NCBI GenBank assembly: GCA_002794775.1
Contig: NBAY01000002.1
Location: forward strand, 124,001 to 188,000
DNA from: Porodaedalea pini
Lineage: Eukaryota > Basidiomycota > Agaricomycetes > Hymenochaetales > Hymenochaetaceae
Direction of reading: 5' to 3'
DNA length: 64,000 nucleotides
Within the stretch, counting starts at the first letter, position 1; each line of letters opens with the position of its first letter. The translations under genes were made by a program, and so were the position numbers. Of this stretch, positions 32,500 to 45,700 are shown piece by piece. The notes under the pieces were generated by a model. The model was given only the letters and a program-made list of their open reading frames with translations. It ran no database searches and was not told where the DNA came from.

Positions 32500-34009
32500 C
32501 TATGCTGGTGGAGAATACTGTCGGAGTTTGACGCCTGCCATTTCGAAAACACGAGCGGACGACGCATCCCTGAAGAAAAAGATGAGTTTGCATCGGAGTA
32601 CGAAGGACTGCACAACTCACATTTTGTAGCTCAGGTTATAAACAACCTCTCTTACGCCATTCTGTACGATTTTGATTGTACACTTGAGGCAAGGACATCT
32701 GCACGACAACGTGTATCAGAATAAGCTCAGAAGAAAAGATCATAGACCTACGTATTGCAATAGATGATTGCGCCTTTTCCGACCCTTTCTCGGCCCGCCT
32801 CGAGAAGGGCGTTTTCTTCTGCGTGGATGCAGAGACATTCCTCAAACCCATCTACTGACCTTGGACCACCCTCGTTGCATCTCTTACAGCCGCCCTCGTT
32901 ACAGTTCGGTACGCCATACGGTGTTCCGTTATACCTGTAATGGAGTTCGGATTATTGGGCAAGAAGAGATGCATCAAAGGAAAGATAAATTTACCCCGTT
33001 GCGATAATCGTGTGGTCCCGGACTAAGATAGCCCCAACTCGCCGCTTCATGCAATTTGAGCGATGGGAAGCTAGCGTTGCAAGTTTCTGTCCATATCGTT
33101 TATAGGTCAGCACTCTGTGCATTACTTTGTAGAGCAGAAATTTATACCATGAAATACGAATCCCATCCTGGCCGAAGGCGGTCCATGTTCAGAAGGTCCA
33201 GCACTTCGAGATGATCATATAATCGCTCGATGGAGGGGTACGCGTTGATGACGTTGACGTGGCAGAGGTGCTGGCTCGCAAAGAGGTACGCGGACGTGAC
33301 GTGGTCCGAATCAGGGCCGAACGACACGCGATCGTCATCCGCGACGAAGTGCTCGAGGGACTCCGCAGCGGCTTGGGGCCCATGTCGGCTAGATGATGCC
33401 AAAGTGCGGTTACTAAAAAAGCTGAACTTGCTCGGGGGAGGTGGAGAACGGTGGTACTTCTGATAGCGGGCGTAGCGGGTCATGGTGGGTGCGTCGACGC
33501 TAACAAGCAGGACGAAGGGCCGCTTGAGAAAGGGCTCGAGCACAGCGCGCGTCGTGATGTCTTCGGTAACAAAGTTGTCGCGCCAGTTGCGTGTGACGTG
33601 GTCAAGAAGCCGTGCTGGGTCTGTGAAGCCGAGCGTGCCATCGATGTCTGGAACCGTGTTCGGCTCTGGTTCAAGTTCTTCGGCTATATTGGATGCCGAG
33701 CTGGAGGTCATTGAGATGAGGGAGTTGGGGGTGTCAAGTTTCAAACCTCTGTTGCTATTTGCAGATATCACTTGCAAAGTGCTTGCATCGTCTATAGGCT
33801 GGAAGCTTTCCTTGTCTTGATCCTGATTGATGTACTAAAATATTAGAAACGGAAGGACGAGGACGAATGGAACCTACTGCGCTAGAGACGCTTCCTTTGG
33901 CTTTCCCGCTATACACCAAGCGAACATGCTTGAACCTCTTACGTTGCAGCAAGTACTCCTTTATCGTAGACTTTCCAGAGGCTCTCGTTCCGATTATTAT
34001 GATGAACAT
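32500..34009 (-). CDS. DCD1: Deoxycytidylate deaminase
   Basis: Six exons (34009-33878, 33834-33148, 33086-32995, 32934-32752, 32698-32621, 32569-32500) give 413 residues. The C-terminal half is a zinc-dependent dCMP deaminase: HAEENALLEAG supplies the His ligand and catalytic Glu, CPCLKC the two Cys ligands, and an extra NEGGCKRCNEGG segment is family-typical. It converts dCMP to dUMP for thymidylate synthesis. The N-terminal part starts MFIIIIGTRASGKST, a P-loop, as in other fungal dCMP deaminases; that kinase-like part has no proven activity. Each splice junction restores the conserved sequence. It converges on TTI1, with about 120 bp between stops. Confidence 0.93.
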
Positions 34010-35025
34010 TTGATGAGAGGAATTCCTGCACGGTCGCGGCAGGAATTTACACGAGAGCGAGCAGCTTCCGAGGTCAAGCAGGCAAGATTGTAGTTATGTA
34101 CATGCACATTGAGGTAATTTATGCCTGGGAAGAGTCCGAGTTAAAGCAAGAAAAGTACCTGGCGAACTTGAGTTTGCGAGTTCAAGTTGAAGTTTGCTCT
34201 AACTTTGGAAGGATCGATGCAAAGTGGATATGCTTACGTAAGCGTAGGCATGTAGATTGTGTAATCTAGTGTTCAATTTTCGCGAAGTTCGAAGCCTTCG
34301 TCCACTGACCATCTCCGGCTCTTATTTAGCGCGAGCAAAAAAATTGTGAAGATGCACTGGATAATCAAGGGCTACTTTCAGTCAGTTATCCCTATGAGGT
34401 TTTCCACGTTGGTTTTTCTGTGTCGCTGACTCTTGCTTTCAAAGGTCCCAACCTTCTGACTTGTTGTTCAACAGTTCGACCTCATAGAATTACCGAAGTC
34501 CCTTGCTTGCTGGCATATTGAGGCCGTGTTTCCCGAGGTCCTTTAGTCCCCTTTCTCTGAGAATTTGGATGATCGCGCGAAGCAATAAATATATTAGCAC
34601 ACGGCACGGTCTATTCAATTGAGCTCATCTTTCTTTCGCAAGCCAACTTCTCCAAGCAGTTCATCTTTCCCCCAAAGGGAGAAGGCTTTATACTCGAGCC
34701 TCCTTTTAGTTCTGATGGTCTTCGAGCGTCTGACTTCTCAGGTTCATTGAATTCAGCAGGGAGCTTCTTTTTCCAATTCTTTTAAGTACTCACTATGACT
34801 TCCTCATGTCCGCATTATCTGCTTAGATTATAAGCTCTCTGGAACGTCTGATCCCGCGCAGTAGTCTGGACTTTCCCCGACGGCAGTTGAGCGGAATTCA
34901 GATTAGCGTGCGGAGATAGAGGTTATTTTGGACCAGAAGGAGAGCAGGAGATGATGAATGATGCGTTCCCGCACGCAGTCACGGTTCTTTCAGCAAATGG
35001 GGTCATACGATGCACTGTGCTGTGA
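34010..35025. other. Intergenic region, DCD1 / BEM46-like
   Basis: About 1 kb upstream of two divergent genes. I see no coding frame of note and no ACGCGT box despite DCD1 being an S-phase-type function. Confidence 0.4.
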
Positions 35026-36875
35026 ATGAGGCTTCGAGGCCTGCACTGTCCGTCAAGTTGTTGCCGGACGCGCGCCTCACTCGCACGCGGACTCCTTGCG
35101 TCCCACCACCATCACTGTCAACCACTGCTGGCACTTGGATTGTACAATAAGCTGTGCACATCGCGATCGATTTTCTCAACCTCCAGTTTTTTGCACTTTG
35201 CATACACAATATTAATCCTCCTGTCTGGATTATCTCCACTTGTGGTCATGACCCTTGCATCATTCGGTACGTATCGGGAACTCGTGCTCAGCCTCCTAAA
35301 TTATACTCAATTTGGTTGATGACGTGTAACCAGTCTTTAGGTTGCTCCGGCATGGCCCAAATATCATGCTCTATCCCGGCGCCTTCGAACCTTACCCAAG
35401 AGGTGTGTTGAATTTGGCTTGAAAACACGCAAAAGCTTATCTGAGACTTTCAGAGGTACATCTTCCTTCGGCATGGGGACTTCAATATAAGGACTTGACG
35501 CTCACAGCCTCAGACAAAGTAAAGATACGAGCATATCTTCTTCTTCAACCCGACCGAGACACGGGGCTTCAGAAAAACTCATTTGACTATTCTGCAAGTC
35601 GCCCCCAACTTTTCAGTCTGTGAGTCCGTTGTTCTCATATTCGACATCATAATTTCCTCTAATTCCACTTATTCTTACTACCAAGATTTGTTATCTTATG
35701 AAACGCATAGGAATATGATCTGAGGCCTACAGTCCTCATGTTTCACGGAAACTGCGACAATATCGGATACACACTTCCACTCGCACAAGTGTTCTCCAAA
35801 AGAATGCGGTGTAATGTGCTTATGCTTTCGCCTAGAGGGTAAGTAGTCCTCAGAGTATCTCGCGACGAGTTGATGATTAGCTTGTAACAAGCTACGGTCA
35901 GTCTGAGGGTAAACCCTCAACAAAAGGTAAGCCTGTCACATCTTGCCCTTCATTCGGATAATAGTTAAAGATGGTTTTCACTAAGGATTCCAACGCGATG
36001 CAGACGTGAGTGATCTTGTGCAAAACTCCGTCCCTTAAGCTGAGTTTTTTTGTTGCTTGTTCTGTAATAAGGCCGCCTTGAATTACATCCTGTCCCATCC
36101 GAAGTTATCTAGAGCACCTATTGTGAGTCCTAAGAAGCTAATTAATTTGCGGCTTAAAAGTCTGACTACAATTTCGAGTTAGGTTCTCTATGGCCAGTCA
36201 ATGGGCGGAGCTATGGCTGTTGACCTTGCAGGTCGACACCCCGACAAGGTAAGTTACCTTGTTTCTCCTAGACTTGAGTCGTTAGGGTGAACCATGCGCA
36301 CCTCTGTAGATCTCAGCTCTGATCATCGAGAACACATTCACATCACTGGTGCGAAGAGCCATGCTAAGTCATACTGCGAAGGAACTAACAATATGTCCTA
36401 CACACGCAGCGACGCCTCATCCCGGACATCATGCCCGTCTTCTCGTTCGCTGCGCCCTTCTTCCGACAGTGGAATTCTGCGCGGACGCTCGAGCGGTTGC
36501 CGCTCACCATCGCACTCCTCATGCTCAGCGGGAAATGTGACGAGATCATCCCTCCCGCTCATATGCAACAGCTATGGGAGACCGCGACCAAGCCTATGAC
36601 GGCGCCCCGCCCTTCCAGCCCCAAGACGAAGAAGACGGGAAAAAAGCAGAAGATAGACAAGGATGCAGGGCCTCCAAGAGAGGGCCGGTTTGTCGAGATT
36701 CCTCAGGGGACACATAGTGAGTCGTCCAGAAGCTGAACTCTGAACCAAGGTTTACAAAGCATGCGCTAACTCGCGATTAACGCGCGTTGCAGACGATACG
36801 TGGGACGATCCAGCATATTGGGATGCGATCGAAGCGTTTCTGGAGAGTTTGCCTGTTGAATCTTATGCGAAATGA
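35026..36875 (+). CDS. BEM46/ABHD13-like membrane serine hydrolase
   Basis: Eleven exons: 35026-35270 (start uncertain), 35341-35402, 35454-35593, 35711-35838, 35892-35926, 35986-36005, 36072-36122, 36183-36248, 36310-36348, 36410-36716, 36793-36875, giving about 391 residues. A hydrophobic N-terminal segment (YTILILLSGLSPLVVMTLAS) is the expected membrane anchor. The alpha/beta-hydrolase core has the oxyanion motif MFHGNCDN, the nucleophile elbow GQSMGG, the acid in GKCDEI and the histidine in GTHND. The linker before VEIPQGTH is unusually Lys-rich. Intron 3 (35594-35710) only works with a GC donor, GCAAGT. Bem46 proteins are implicated in polarity in fungi; the substrate is unknown. Confidence 0.87.
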
Positions 36876-37068
36876 ACGCTTATGCGTATATGGACCTCAT
36901 ATCGGCGATTCGCTACTTCTTTTTTCATTTCTCGCCTATATCTCATTGGTTATGCTTTTTCATGATAGCCATGATACACATGTTTTTCATCTTGAACATT
37001 GTAAATGCATGCATTGTGATTATGTCCCCCTTCTAACGGATAAAGCTCTTATATAATGCACGCAACGA

Positions 37069-38297
37069 TCAAGAGGCAACACTCCCGTTAGTCTTCGCGG
37101 GTATCTTCTTTTCGCCCTCTCTTGCCTTCCGCTTCGCCTTCGCCTCCGCACGGCCCTTTGCGCGCAGCGTCTTCGCAGCACGTATGTCCTTCGGCGCAGT
37201 CGTGCGCAGCTGCTTGATGTGTGTTGGTTCTAAGCGTCTGCGGAGCACCTGTGTGCGTCTCGGCGTAGTTGTTTCGGATTTTGATGCGCTGCGTACAGGA
37301 AAGTCTGCAACGCCAACAAGCCAAGGTGCTGTGACAGCGTCCACAGAGGATAACAATGGTGACAAGGAGGCATTTTTCGATAGTGTCTCCTGTAGAGATA
37401 TGAAGCGAGATCAGTGAAACAGAAAGGACTGAGGTGAAATGCATACATCAAAAGCCAAGGCAGCTACGCGTCGTAGCCCCATCGCCTGCGCGAGACTGAT
37501 ATCCGCGCCCTTCGGTAGCGAGACGAGCTTAATCCTCAAGCCCGGATCTTTCGTGGCACTGTTACACGCTGCAACGAGATGCGGAATGTGTGAGACGAGC
37601 AGTGGCGGGTCAATGTCCGAGCGGCAGACGAGCACGGTGCGGATAGGCGCGCGGGCAACGTGCAACGACGCGCTTGGGGCTGGAGCTGCTGTGTCGCCTT
37701 CTCTGTCTCCGCCGCTGTTATCACTGACTTTTGTAACATCGAGATCCGTACTGGCAGGAGAGATGATTTGTCGAGGAATTCGGCACTGTTCCTCTAGTCG
37801 CTTCGTAATTTCGTTGATTCCGACCGTCATGGCCTGGCAAATCTCAGGAGTGGATACAGCAGGCGCCGTCGATGTTGACGGGCCAGAGTCAGCTTGATTC
37901 TCCTGCTGCATCGCATCCACATCCATTGGATTTTGCGCACTTTGCCCAGAAGCCTTGCCCTTCCTTTGTGCTCTCCTCAGTTGTCTACTCGCACGGCTCT
38001 GCTTCTGCCTATTGAGATTGTACTCCGCGACGCCCTGCACGAGCTCGATGACGCGTGCCAGGATCGCATTCTGAACATTCAGAGCGATGACGGGCCTGAG
38101 ATCTTGAATATTTTTCTCTTCTTGAATAAAAATGAATTGAGAGATGAGTGGACAGACCATTTCACCTCGAGCGGGTTGTCGAGCACGCTCTTAAAAACTG
38201 TCCTACTTTCGCCACGATCCTTCGCCTTCCTATTCGTCCGATTTCCATGTACCCGAGCTGCCTGCTCTTTCTGCTGTCTACAGGACTTGGATGACAT
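37069..38297 (-). CDS. Probable RNase P/MRP subunit, Pop3-like
   Basis: Three exons (38297-38158, 38095-37447, 37389-37069) give 369 residues. The N-terminal FKSVLDNPLEVKWPV followed by NVQNAILARVIEL matches the conserved start of Pop3-type subunits of the RNase P/MRP ribonucleoprotein, which mature tRNA and rRNA precursors. A basic stretch (RQLRRAQRKGK), a low-complexity linker and a central part around RTVLVCRSDIDPPLLVSHIP, as in L7Ae-like folds, follow. The Lys/Arg-rich tail fits RNA binding. The first splice junction creates the conserved KWPV, which supports the model. Family assignment is by recalled similarity and is the weak point. Confidence 0.65.
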
Positions 38298-41182
38298 GTT
38301 GTTTGTTCGTAGTGAACGAGATCAAACTGGAAGACGAAAGGTGGTCGAAGTGAGAGGATAAGACGCGCGTGAGATGAGACGCGCCTGTTTGTCGCTAACC
38401 GCCACGTTCTCCGAATACACAATCAAAGATACAAGCAAGAAGAACCTCGCCGTTCCTAGCGCTTGTACAAGGGAAGTGAAATCTTCCAATCGCTGCCTCT
38501 AACGCCATCTGGCAGAAAGGACTCTCTGAAGCTAGTCAAGCACTGCCCACGGGCGCATCGTTTTGATTCAATGGTTAACCCGCTGTCATCGAGGCGCCAT
38601 ACAGGTCCTGCAAATTAGAGGACAGTTATGGGGTTCGAGCTGACCACCGCCTTTTGCTCGCATCTGTCTCCGCCGAAGACACTGCTCAGCGGTGCGTATA
38701 TTTTTAATCGTGCTATGTCTGCCAACTAAAGTCGCGCCGAAAAGGGGGCTAGTGGGTGGATCAATTGTCAAATAGTCGGCGGGGAGTCAATAGGCCTAAG
38801 CCCATATCCCTCATGACAGGACCTTGTACTGCGATCGATACCTGAAACTCAGTCACTTTTTCTCGCATCTACGATGTCGACTCGAACGCTCTTCGCTTTC
38901 TGGATTGCGTCTCACCTGGAGAGGAGCTGATATCTTCAACTCCGGGCCATCATTCGACATGGACTCCGGAAGCCACAGGTCTGCGCCGGAAACAGGAAAC
39001 AGAAACAGCCTCTCCGGCCTTGCACGGGGTGGTCACCGCATCCATACTGCTCTGCATGAACTGCCATCTCTACTAGAGACACTTGGCTTCGAATGGGCTC
39101 GACCATATACAGATGGTGTGACCTCATGACCTCCCGCCTTATCAAACTCATCTCTGACTTGGTTTCTGTCACGATCAGTCGCGATATAGCGTGATTCCAA
39201 ACTGTGCTACTCAGGAGCTTTAACAATCATTTTCCAAATATCTCGAACTCATACCTACCATGAATTGAATTATCGGGCCGACGCTTTTTCTTATCGAGTG
39301 ACTCGCGCGAGCGGAGAGCGTCACTCCGTGTAAGTGGAAGGATCATGGCAGCGATACACTTCCTGACAGTGAGAGATGTCAACAAATGCTAACTCTGGAT
39401 TCTACAATAAGATGTGTTCAGGCGCTTTTACAGAACAGAAGAAAATTGGCATCTTTTGTAATTGATAAAGCTTTCTTCGACTCGCCCCTTCAATCAGGAA
39501 AGCAGATGGCCCGGAGAGACAGGCACCTGACGACTGCTGTGCGTTAGGTTGGAGTAGCACGAGCTGATTTTGCTAATGGGTTTCCTCGTAACTCCGCCTT
39601 CAGATTCAGAGCATCGCTTTCGGACTATGTTCTTAGACAGTCTTAGTCTGGTGAGTCACTAGATGATATCATATCTAACTGGAATAAGTGAGCACAAGAT
39701 GATGGTCGCATTTATAGAGATCCTCCCATTTTCGGCGTCGGCGAATATCATGCCCGACATTGACGCATCTAGGTATGTCCTCGGCTTGGAGCACAGAATC
39801 ACTACTGGTTTATGCTGAGGATTGCGAGCCCGTTTATTCAATAGTCTGAAGATCCGATCAACCGAACCGTTCTAGTTACGGATATAATCTTGGAACTGCA
39901 TTCGGCCGGCCGGTGTTTAACGTGGACACAAACGCGCACACATCCTTTAACGCAGCCCAATAATACATACACATTCTTGCGCGGACTAGCTCTCAGCAAT
40001 GAGAAAACATTTGCTAGCATATACAGCCTATGATGAGAGACAACGACGCAAAGGATGGTTTTGCAGTGACTCTTATTAGTGGGTCCACGAATTTACGGTC
40101 CGTTGCCGGCCACGAGGCACGCCACCTGCCTTATATGGACGAAGTTCAACAACCACTCTACTGCGGCCAACTACGACTTTATTAGCCCGGCTTTTGGACT
40201 GACTCAACGCCGACTTATGCTTCTTCAACTTTCGATGGACATCTGCATCTTTCTGGACTGACTCATCTATCGCGCGAAACGTCCGCCATGGCCGCTGCGT
40301 ATATACTGATATGTAGTAAACACCCGCTCTTCCGACATAGGTTGTTCTTCTTTAGCCAGGAATGGAGAAACAAGATGCGCTGGGAGATATATTAGGAGTA
40401 AGGAGCTGTCCTGCTATACAAGTTGGGAAGAGAAAAGGCTGATCTAACTTCTGCCACTGACTCGAACGAGGGATTTGGGGTCATCTGTCTGACCTGACTG
40501 GGCACGGCGAGAACAGGAAACATATTGATGGAAAATTGTGATTTGAAGTACGTTGTGTTTACATATGTGTGATCATTCTGAACGGTCCGATGTAGATCAA
40601 CGCTTGAGGGCTGATAAAATTCAGATATTCGGATCTTCAAGCAGTGCCACTGTTTGTGGTCGCAGGATCGTCTTGTTTGCTGTTGTCCGAGACTCTTTCG
40701 GGAACCCTTCGTCCGATCGCACGACGAAGTCAATGGACGGCTGTGTGGCGAGCGAAAACGCCTCCGTCTCCAGGACATGAACTGCTCATCACTGGAACTA
40801 CGGCGATTAAGTTGATGATTAAATATAGGCGCTTGCCAGTGGCGCAGCTACCAGGCGGTTCCCACATATGGTACGCGCCCAAGCCCAGCATCCAGTCTTC
40901 ATGACGGCAAGTTGTTTCAACACCATCTGCGACACCGAGTCACTCGCGGCGTGCCCTTCCTAGGAGGGCCGGCGTCCTACATTCTTGATACTGAATGTCC
41001 GTACAGCAAAGATGTGCTCACGCGAAGGCGAAATACATACGAGGAAGAATCCGATAGTCCGTCAGTGAAGGCCGTGCCAAGTATATATATAAGTGACAAG
41101 CAATGACTCTGTCTCGACAATACCAAACCCCACCCGCCTCAACACATCCGCTTCTGTTCCTCTCCCGCTCCTGCCCCTGGAA
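38298..41182. other. Long intergenic region with no supported gene
   Basis: About 2.9 kb. Open frames are short, overlap on both strands and lack domains; the longest are at 40392-40778 (-) and 38824-39129 (+). A small inverted repeat (GAGTGAC...GTCACTC) lies near 39295-39330. Regulatory RNA or a small secreted protein cannot be excluded. Confidence 0.5.
41082..41093 (+). promoter_or_regulatory. TATA-like element upstream of the GNAT gene
   Basis: TATATATATAAG lies 90-101 bp upstream of the chosen ATG at 41183. The position suits a TATA box with a leader of about 60-70 nt. Confidence 0.5.
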
Positions 41183-42355
41183 ATGCCTGCTCGCACTGAT
41201 GGCAGTATAACTACTACAACGTACCGATCGTCCCTTGCGATTCCGGTAGACGTCATCAACACCATGAAGCGCGATCCACGCTCGAACATAATACTTGCTA
41301 AAGTCGAGAAGTATCGCTCGAGCGAGTCCCGCGGTCATTCACTCGAGCCAGATGAATTTTGGATTGTATGCTCGACGACCCGCAGCAACTCGCGCGGATC
41401 TGAAGACACCACAATCGACTTTATACTCGCCTGCACGTACGGCGTAATCGGGAAATATCCTATTTTCATCTACGGTACCAGGTTCGAGGATGACCTCACC
41501 GACGATTATCTGGAGGTTCGTATGATGAACCTCGTACGTGAGCTTCGGAGGAGCACATCCCCGCGCCGTGTCTATTCAATTTTCGCGGTGCATCCTGTTG
41601 CGCAGAGCTTCGCGGCACACTGGTCCGATACGACACACATCGGAATCGTCAAGGATCCATACTACGCTGCAAAGTTCTCGTATTGCACTGCTTCGACATT
41701 GGCTCAGGCACCTCCGTCTGCCCAACCCGTTGTGATGCGCATCGCCAGAGAGGCGGATATTGAGCAAGTCGCTCAGTTATGCTACGGCTTTGCAGCAGAT
41801 TCGGTACGTGACTTGCGCTGTTTATTTGTTAGGGGTCCGAATTCAATCACACACATGACTATACAGCCCCCATTCGTCTTGACGACTGAAGGCTCTGTGA
41901 CGGAGGCGAGGAAGATGATTCGAGCGGGACAGGTCTGGGTCCTCGAGGTTCAGCACAGTCGCGGATCGTCTATCGCTTGCATCGTAGCGCTGACTCGCGC
42001 AAATGGCACGGTGACCGCGATTACCAAAGTGTATACGCCACCTCAGTGGCGTCAGCGGGGATTTGCGCGCCGTCTAGTCCACAAGGTCTGCGACCAGTGC
42101 GTCCTTTTTTTTCTTCCCCTTATTGAATATATGGAAAGCACCTGACATTCATATCTCGTACCTCCTAGCCTTTTCAATATTGAGCGAAAGGACTTCATCG
42201 TGCTCTACGTGGGCCATGACAATAGCGCTGCAAAAGTGTACCACCGTGTAGGTTTCGTCGGACTGGAGGCTGGAACTGAATCACAGCATAAGCATGTTGA
42301 GAACTGGCTCGAGCTCGGGTTCGATGGGACCAAGGTTGATCTCGGGCACTGGTAG
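41183..42355 (+). CDS. GNAT-family N-acetyltransferase
   Basis: Three exons (41183-41803, 41867-42096, 42169-42355) give 345 residues. The C-terminal half carries the GNAT fold: WVLEVQHSRGSSIACIVALT (beta sheet), then ITKVYTPPQWRQRGFARRL, the acetyl-CoA-binding Q/RxxGxA motif, and finally NSAAKVYHRVGF, the usual end of the fold. The N-terminal 180 residues resemble those of other basidiomycete FR47-like acetyltransferases. The acceptor is unknown. The ATG chosen is the first in frame; a longer frame upstream has no ATG. Confidence 0.88.
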
Positions 42356-42710
42356 AGTGCTTATTAGCATGACCACTCAGTATTTCCTCTTCTTCCTTCT
42401 TGTTTCCCATTGATCCCTCCGCTACCCATTTAATTTATGACATATCAGCTCTGCATCATTATTTATTTGGAATCTACTCGATACTTCCTTCGCACTAGTG
42501 GGACAGACATGGCGCTATACCTATGTTCTTTAACTTATCTATCACTGTTTCGTCTCACGCTATGTTATGATCTGTAGCATACCTATCCCCGATTCTGCTG
42601 CTCTGCTCAATTTACTTTCCGCCATTTGTTGGATAATTTACACGGGCGTATTCTTGTTAAGGTTGAAACAAGTGTGAGAATATAAGTCTAAATCCGTATG
42701 TTGGCTTGAG

Positions 42711-42727
42711 ACGCGTGCGCGACGCGT
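42711..42727. promoter_or_regulatory. Paired MluI cell-cycle boxes before SMC4
   Basis: ACGCGT at 42711-42716 and 42722-42727, 70-86 bp upstream of the SMC4 start. ACGCGT is the binding site of the MBF/DSC1 factor that drives G1/S genes in ascomycete yeasts; use in this organism is inferred. Confidence 0.55.
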
Positions 42728-42796
42728 TTGAGTCGCGTTGGAACCACCACCTCTGGTACAACCTCCGGAAAACAGCAATCCCTCAATCACACTCAA

Positions 42797-45700
42797 ATGC
42801 CGCCAAGGCGCTCAACACGAAGGCCTTCGATGCCGCCGGAATCCGCTGCAACGTCTCCCGAGCCAACAACGGCGCGAAAGGTTTCGGCGTCCAAACGCAA
42901 GCGCGTCGAACCCGAGCCCGATTTCAGGGAAGACGATGAAGAAGTTGACGCGCCTCGGAAGCCGAGCTCAAGAACACGCAAGCCTACGTCGCGTCAGGCA
43001 TCGACCTCGGCTGGAAAGAGGCGGGCCACGAGTCGCAAAGTATCTGCACCTGTGAGCGAAGAAGATGAGGACGATATCGAAGAGGTGGAGCTCGAAGACG
43101 CGCCGTCGCCTCCCAAGAGGTCAAAGACGAGCTCTCCGGAGGAGAGCGATGAAGATGAGAGGGAGGAAGAGAAAGCTTCTACATCGAAGGGCCGACGAGG
43201 CGGGTCTAAACCTGCTAAACGTATATCTGCACGTTCAGTTAAGTCAACGCGTGTTGTCGATGACGAGGACGAGGACGACGAATCGCATGCTGAGCAGGAC
43301 AAGGACGACGACGACGACGATGACGATTCATTCGAAGAAGAGAAGCCGAAGCGCAAAGGCCGAACGTCTAAGCCGACTTCACGTGCATCGTCGAGCAAGG
43401 CGAAGAAGCCCGCCTCACGAACGTCCACAGCGAAGCCTAAGAAAGCAGTAAAGAAGGAAGAGATAATTGAAGAGATCGATGAAGAGGACTTGGAACATGA
43501 CGAAGCGGCGGATCAGGCTACACCTCGTCCCTCACGAGTAAAGGCTAAATCGTCTGAGACGGAGGCTGAAGTATCCTCAATGAAGAAAGTTGACGAAGAA
43601 TCAGATGGAGAGCCGGAGCAATCTCTGCTTGATGACCATCCTATAACGGCTGTTCGAAAGCCACGCCTGTCTGTCGTTCCACCTCCACCTGCTCCGGAGG
43701 AGCCGCAGGGTCCCAAATCCCGTCTTGTCATCCATAAGATGGTGCTCGTCAACTTCAAAAGCTATGCCGGTCGACAGGTGATTGGACCCTTCCACAAGGT
43801 ATGCGGGCTGCGGTTTGTCATCCGCATATCGCTGAACTCTACCGTAGTCCTTTTCAGCTATTGTAGGTCCTAACGGCTCCGGAAAGTCAAATACGATCGA
43901 TGCATTACTCTTCGTATTCGGATATCGTGCATCCAAGATGCGTCAAGGCAAATTATCCGAACTGATTCACAACTCCGCGAACTATCCTGATCTCGACGAA
44001 TGTGCCGTGGAAGTTCACTTCAGAGAGATTATCGACCTGGTTAGCGTTGATTGTTCTCTTATGTATGTTTATCTAAGGCTGAATCATATATCAGCCTGGT
44101 CCAGACGCGTACGAGGTTGTACCGAACTCGCAGATCGTCGTAGCTCGCTACGCGTATAGGAGCAATGCGAGCAAATATACCATCAACGACCGCTCCAGCA
44201 GCTTCACGGAAGTGACAACGCTCCTCAAAGGTCGTGGTATTGATCTTGATCACAAGCGCTTCCTTATTCTACAAGGTGAAGTCGAAAGTATCGCGCAAAT
44301 GAAGCCGAAGGCACCGAACGAGCACGAAGATGGACTGCTGGAGTACCTGGAGGATATCGTCGGGACTGCACGCTATAAGGAACCGATTGAGGAGGCGCTC
44401 ACTGAACTTGATAACCTCGCCGAGCAACGCGCAGAGAAACTGGGTCGTCTGCGGATAGTCGAGCGCGAGAAGAATGCCCTTGAGGAGAAGAAGCGTGAGG
44501 CAGAAGAGTTCCTTCGTCTCCAGAACGAGCATGTCCGTGCACAATCGCGGCTGTATCAGTGGTACCTATGGAAGTGTCTTGAGGCAGACCAGCAATACGC
44601 CGAGACAATCGTATGCTTTCCTTGTTACATTGACCAATACGTCAACTGAATTTTTTTACTTCAGGAAAATTTAGAAGGCGAGCTCGCGGAGGAGACGGAA
44701 CGAAACAAGGATGATATAGCACATTGTCAGATGCTGGAAGAGAACTTTGAGGAGCGTGGCAGAACCTACGAGGTACCTTCACCCTCATTCATATCCATCG
44801 TGCCTTCTTGCGACTAAGTAAATTTCAGGAAATCAAAGCTGCTGCGGTTGAGGCTGTGAAGAACCTTGCTGTGTACGAGAAGCAACAGGTCAATCTCGAA
44901 GAGCGAAAGAAGCACGCGAATACGAAAGCGAACAAGCTGAAAAAGTCTCTGAAAGAAGTGTGTTATAGTTTGACTTTACGGGAGAATTTTTGACTGAAAC
45001 ATATATATTACAGGATCAGAAATCAAGAGACGAAGCTTTACGTTTCATCGATACGAATACTGAAAAGATGGGAAAGGAAAAAGACAAACTCGCAGAACAC
45101 GAAGAATCGCTCGGGCGAGAAGAGAAAGTCCTCGAGGGTATCCGAGATAGTCTCAAGGGTAAGTAGCGATCGTGAGAATCAGGTTGTTTCCGAGGCTGAT
45201 GCAAGACGTCTAATCACAGACAAGACTCAAGTTTTCCATGACCAAATTGAGGTGAAACAAAAGGAGTTACAGCCATGGACCGCACAAATAAATGCGAAGC
45301 AAGCGGAAGTAGACGTTGCAATTAGCGAGCGGGATACGCTTGCTAAAAAGGCGGAAGTTGTGAAGAATGCTCGCAAGGAGGCACAGGAGGCACTGGAGCA
45401 ACTGCAGGTAGACCATACTACGAAGGTACGCTAATCACTTCGAAGTCTGAACATGTCTAATAACGAAATGACAGGAAGCCGAGAAGGAAGAGCTCCGGCA
45501 TAGTAAGGGCAACTTACAGAAGGAATTGAAAGCGGGTGAAAAGAAGGTCCAAGTATGTTTTATCGATGTCGTCCGTGCTGAAGACTTGAGAGCCTAAATC
45601 ATTGCACAATCCAGGACTTGCAAAAAAGCGTCGATGACCTGCGCGCCAAAGCTACATCGTCTCGTCAGAAGGCGGATGAAGCGAAGGCTTCTCAAGCTGC

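Noticed and set aside
38600..38660. tRNA-like GGGTTCGAGCTGACC
   Set aside because: It fails the B-box consensus at the closing CC and no cloverleaf can be drawn.
40392..40904. Overlapping short frames on both strands in the 38.3-41.2 kb gap
   Set aside because: No domain, no splice pattern and no codon signal; typical of non-coding GC-moderate DNA.
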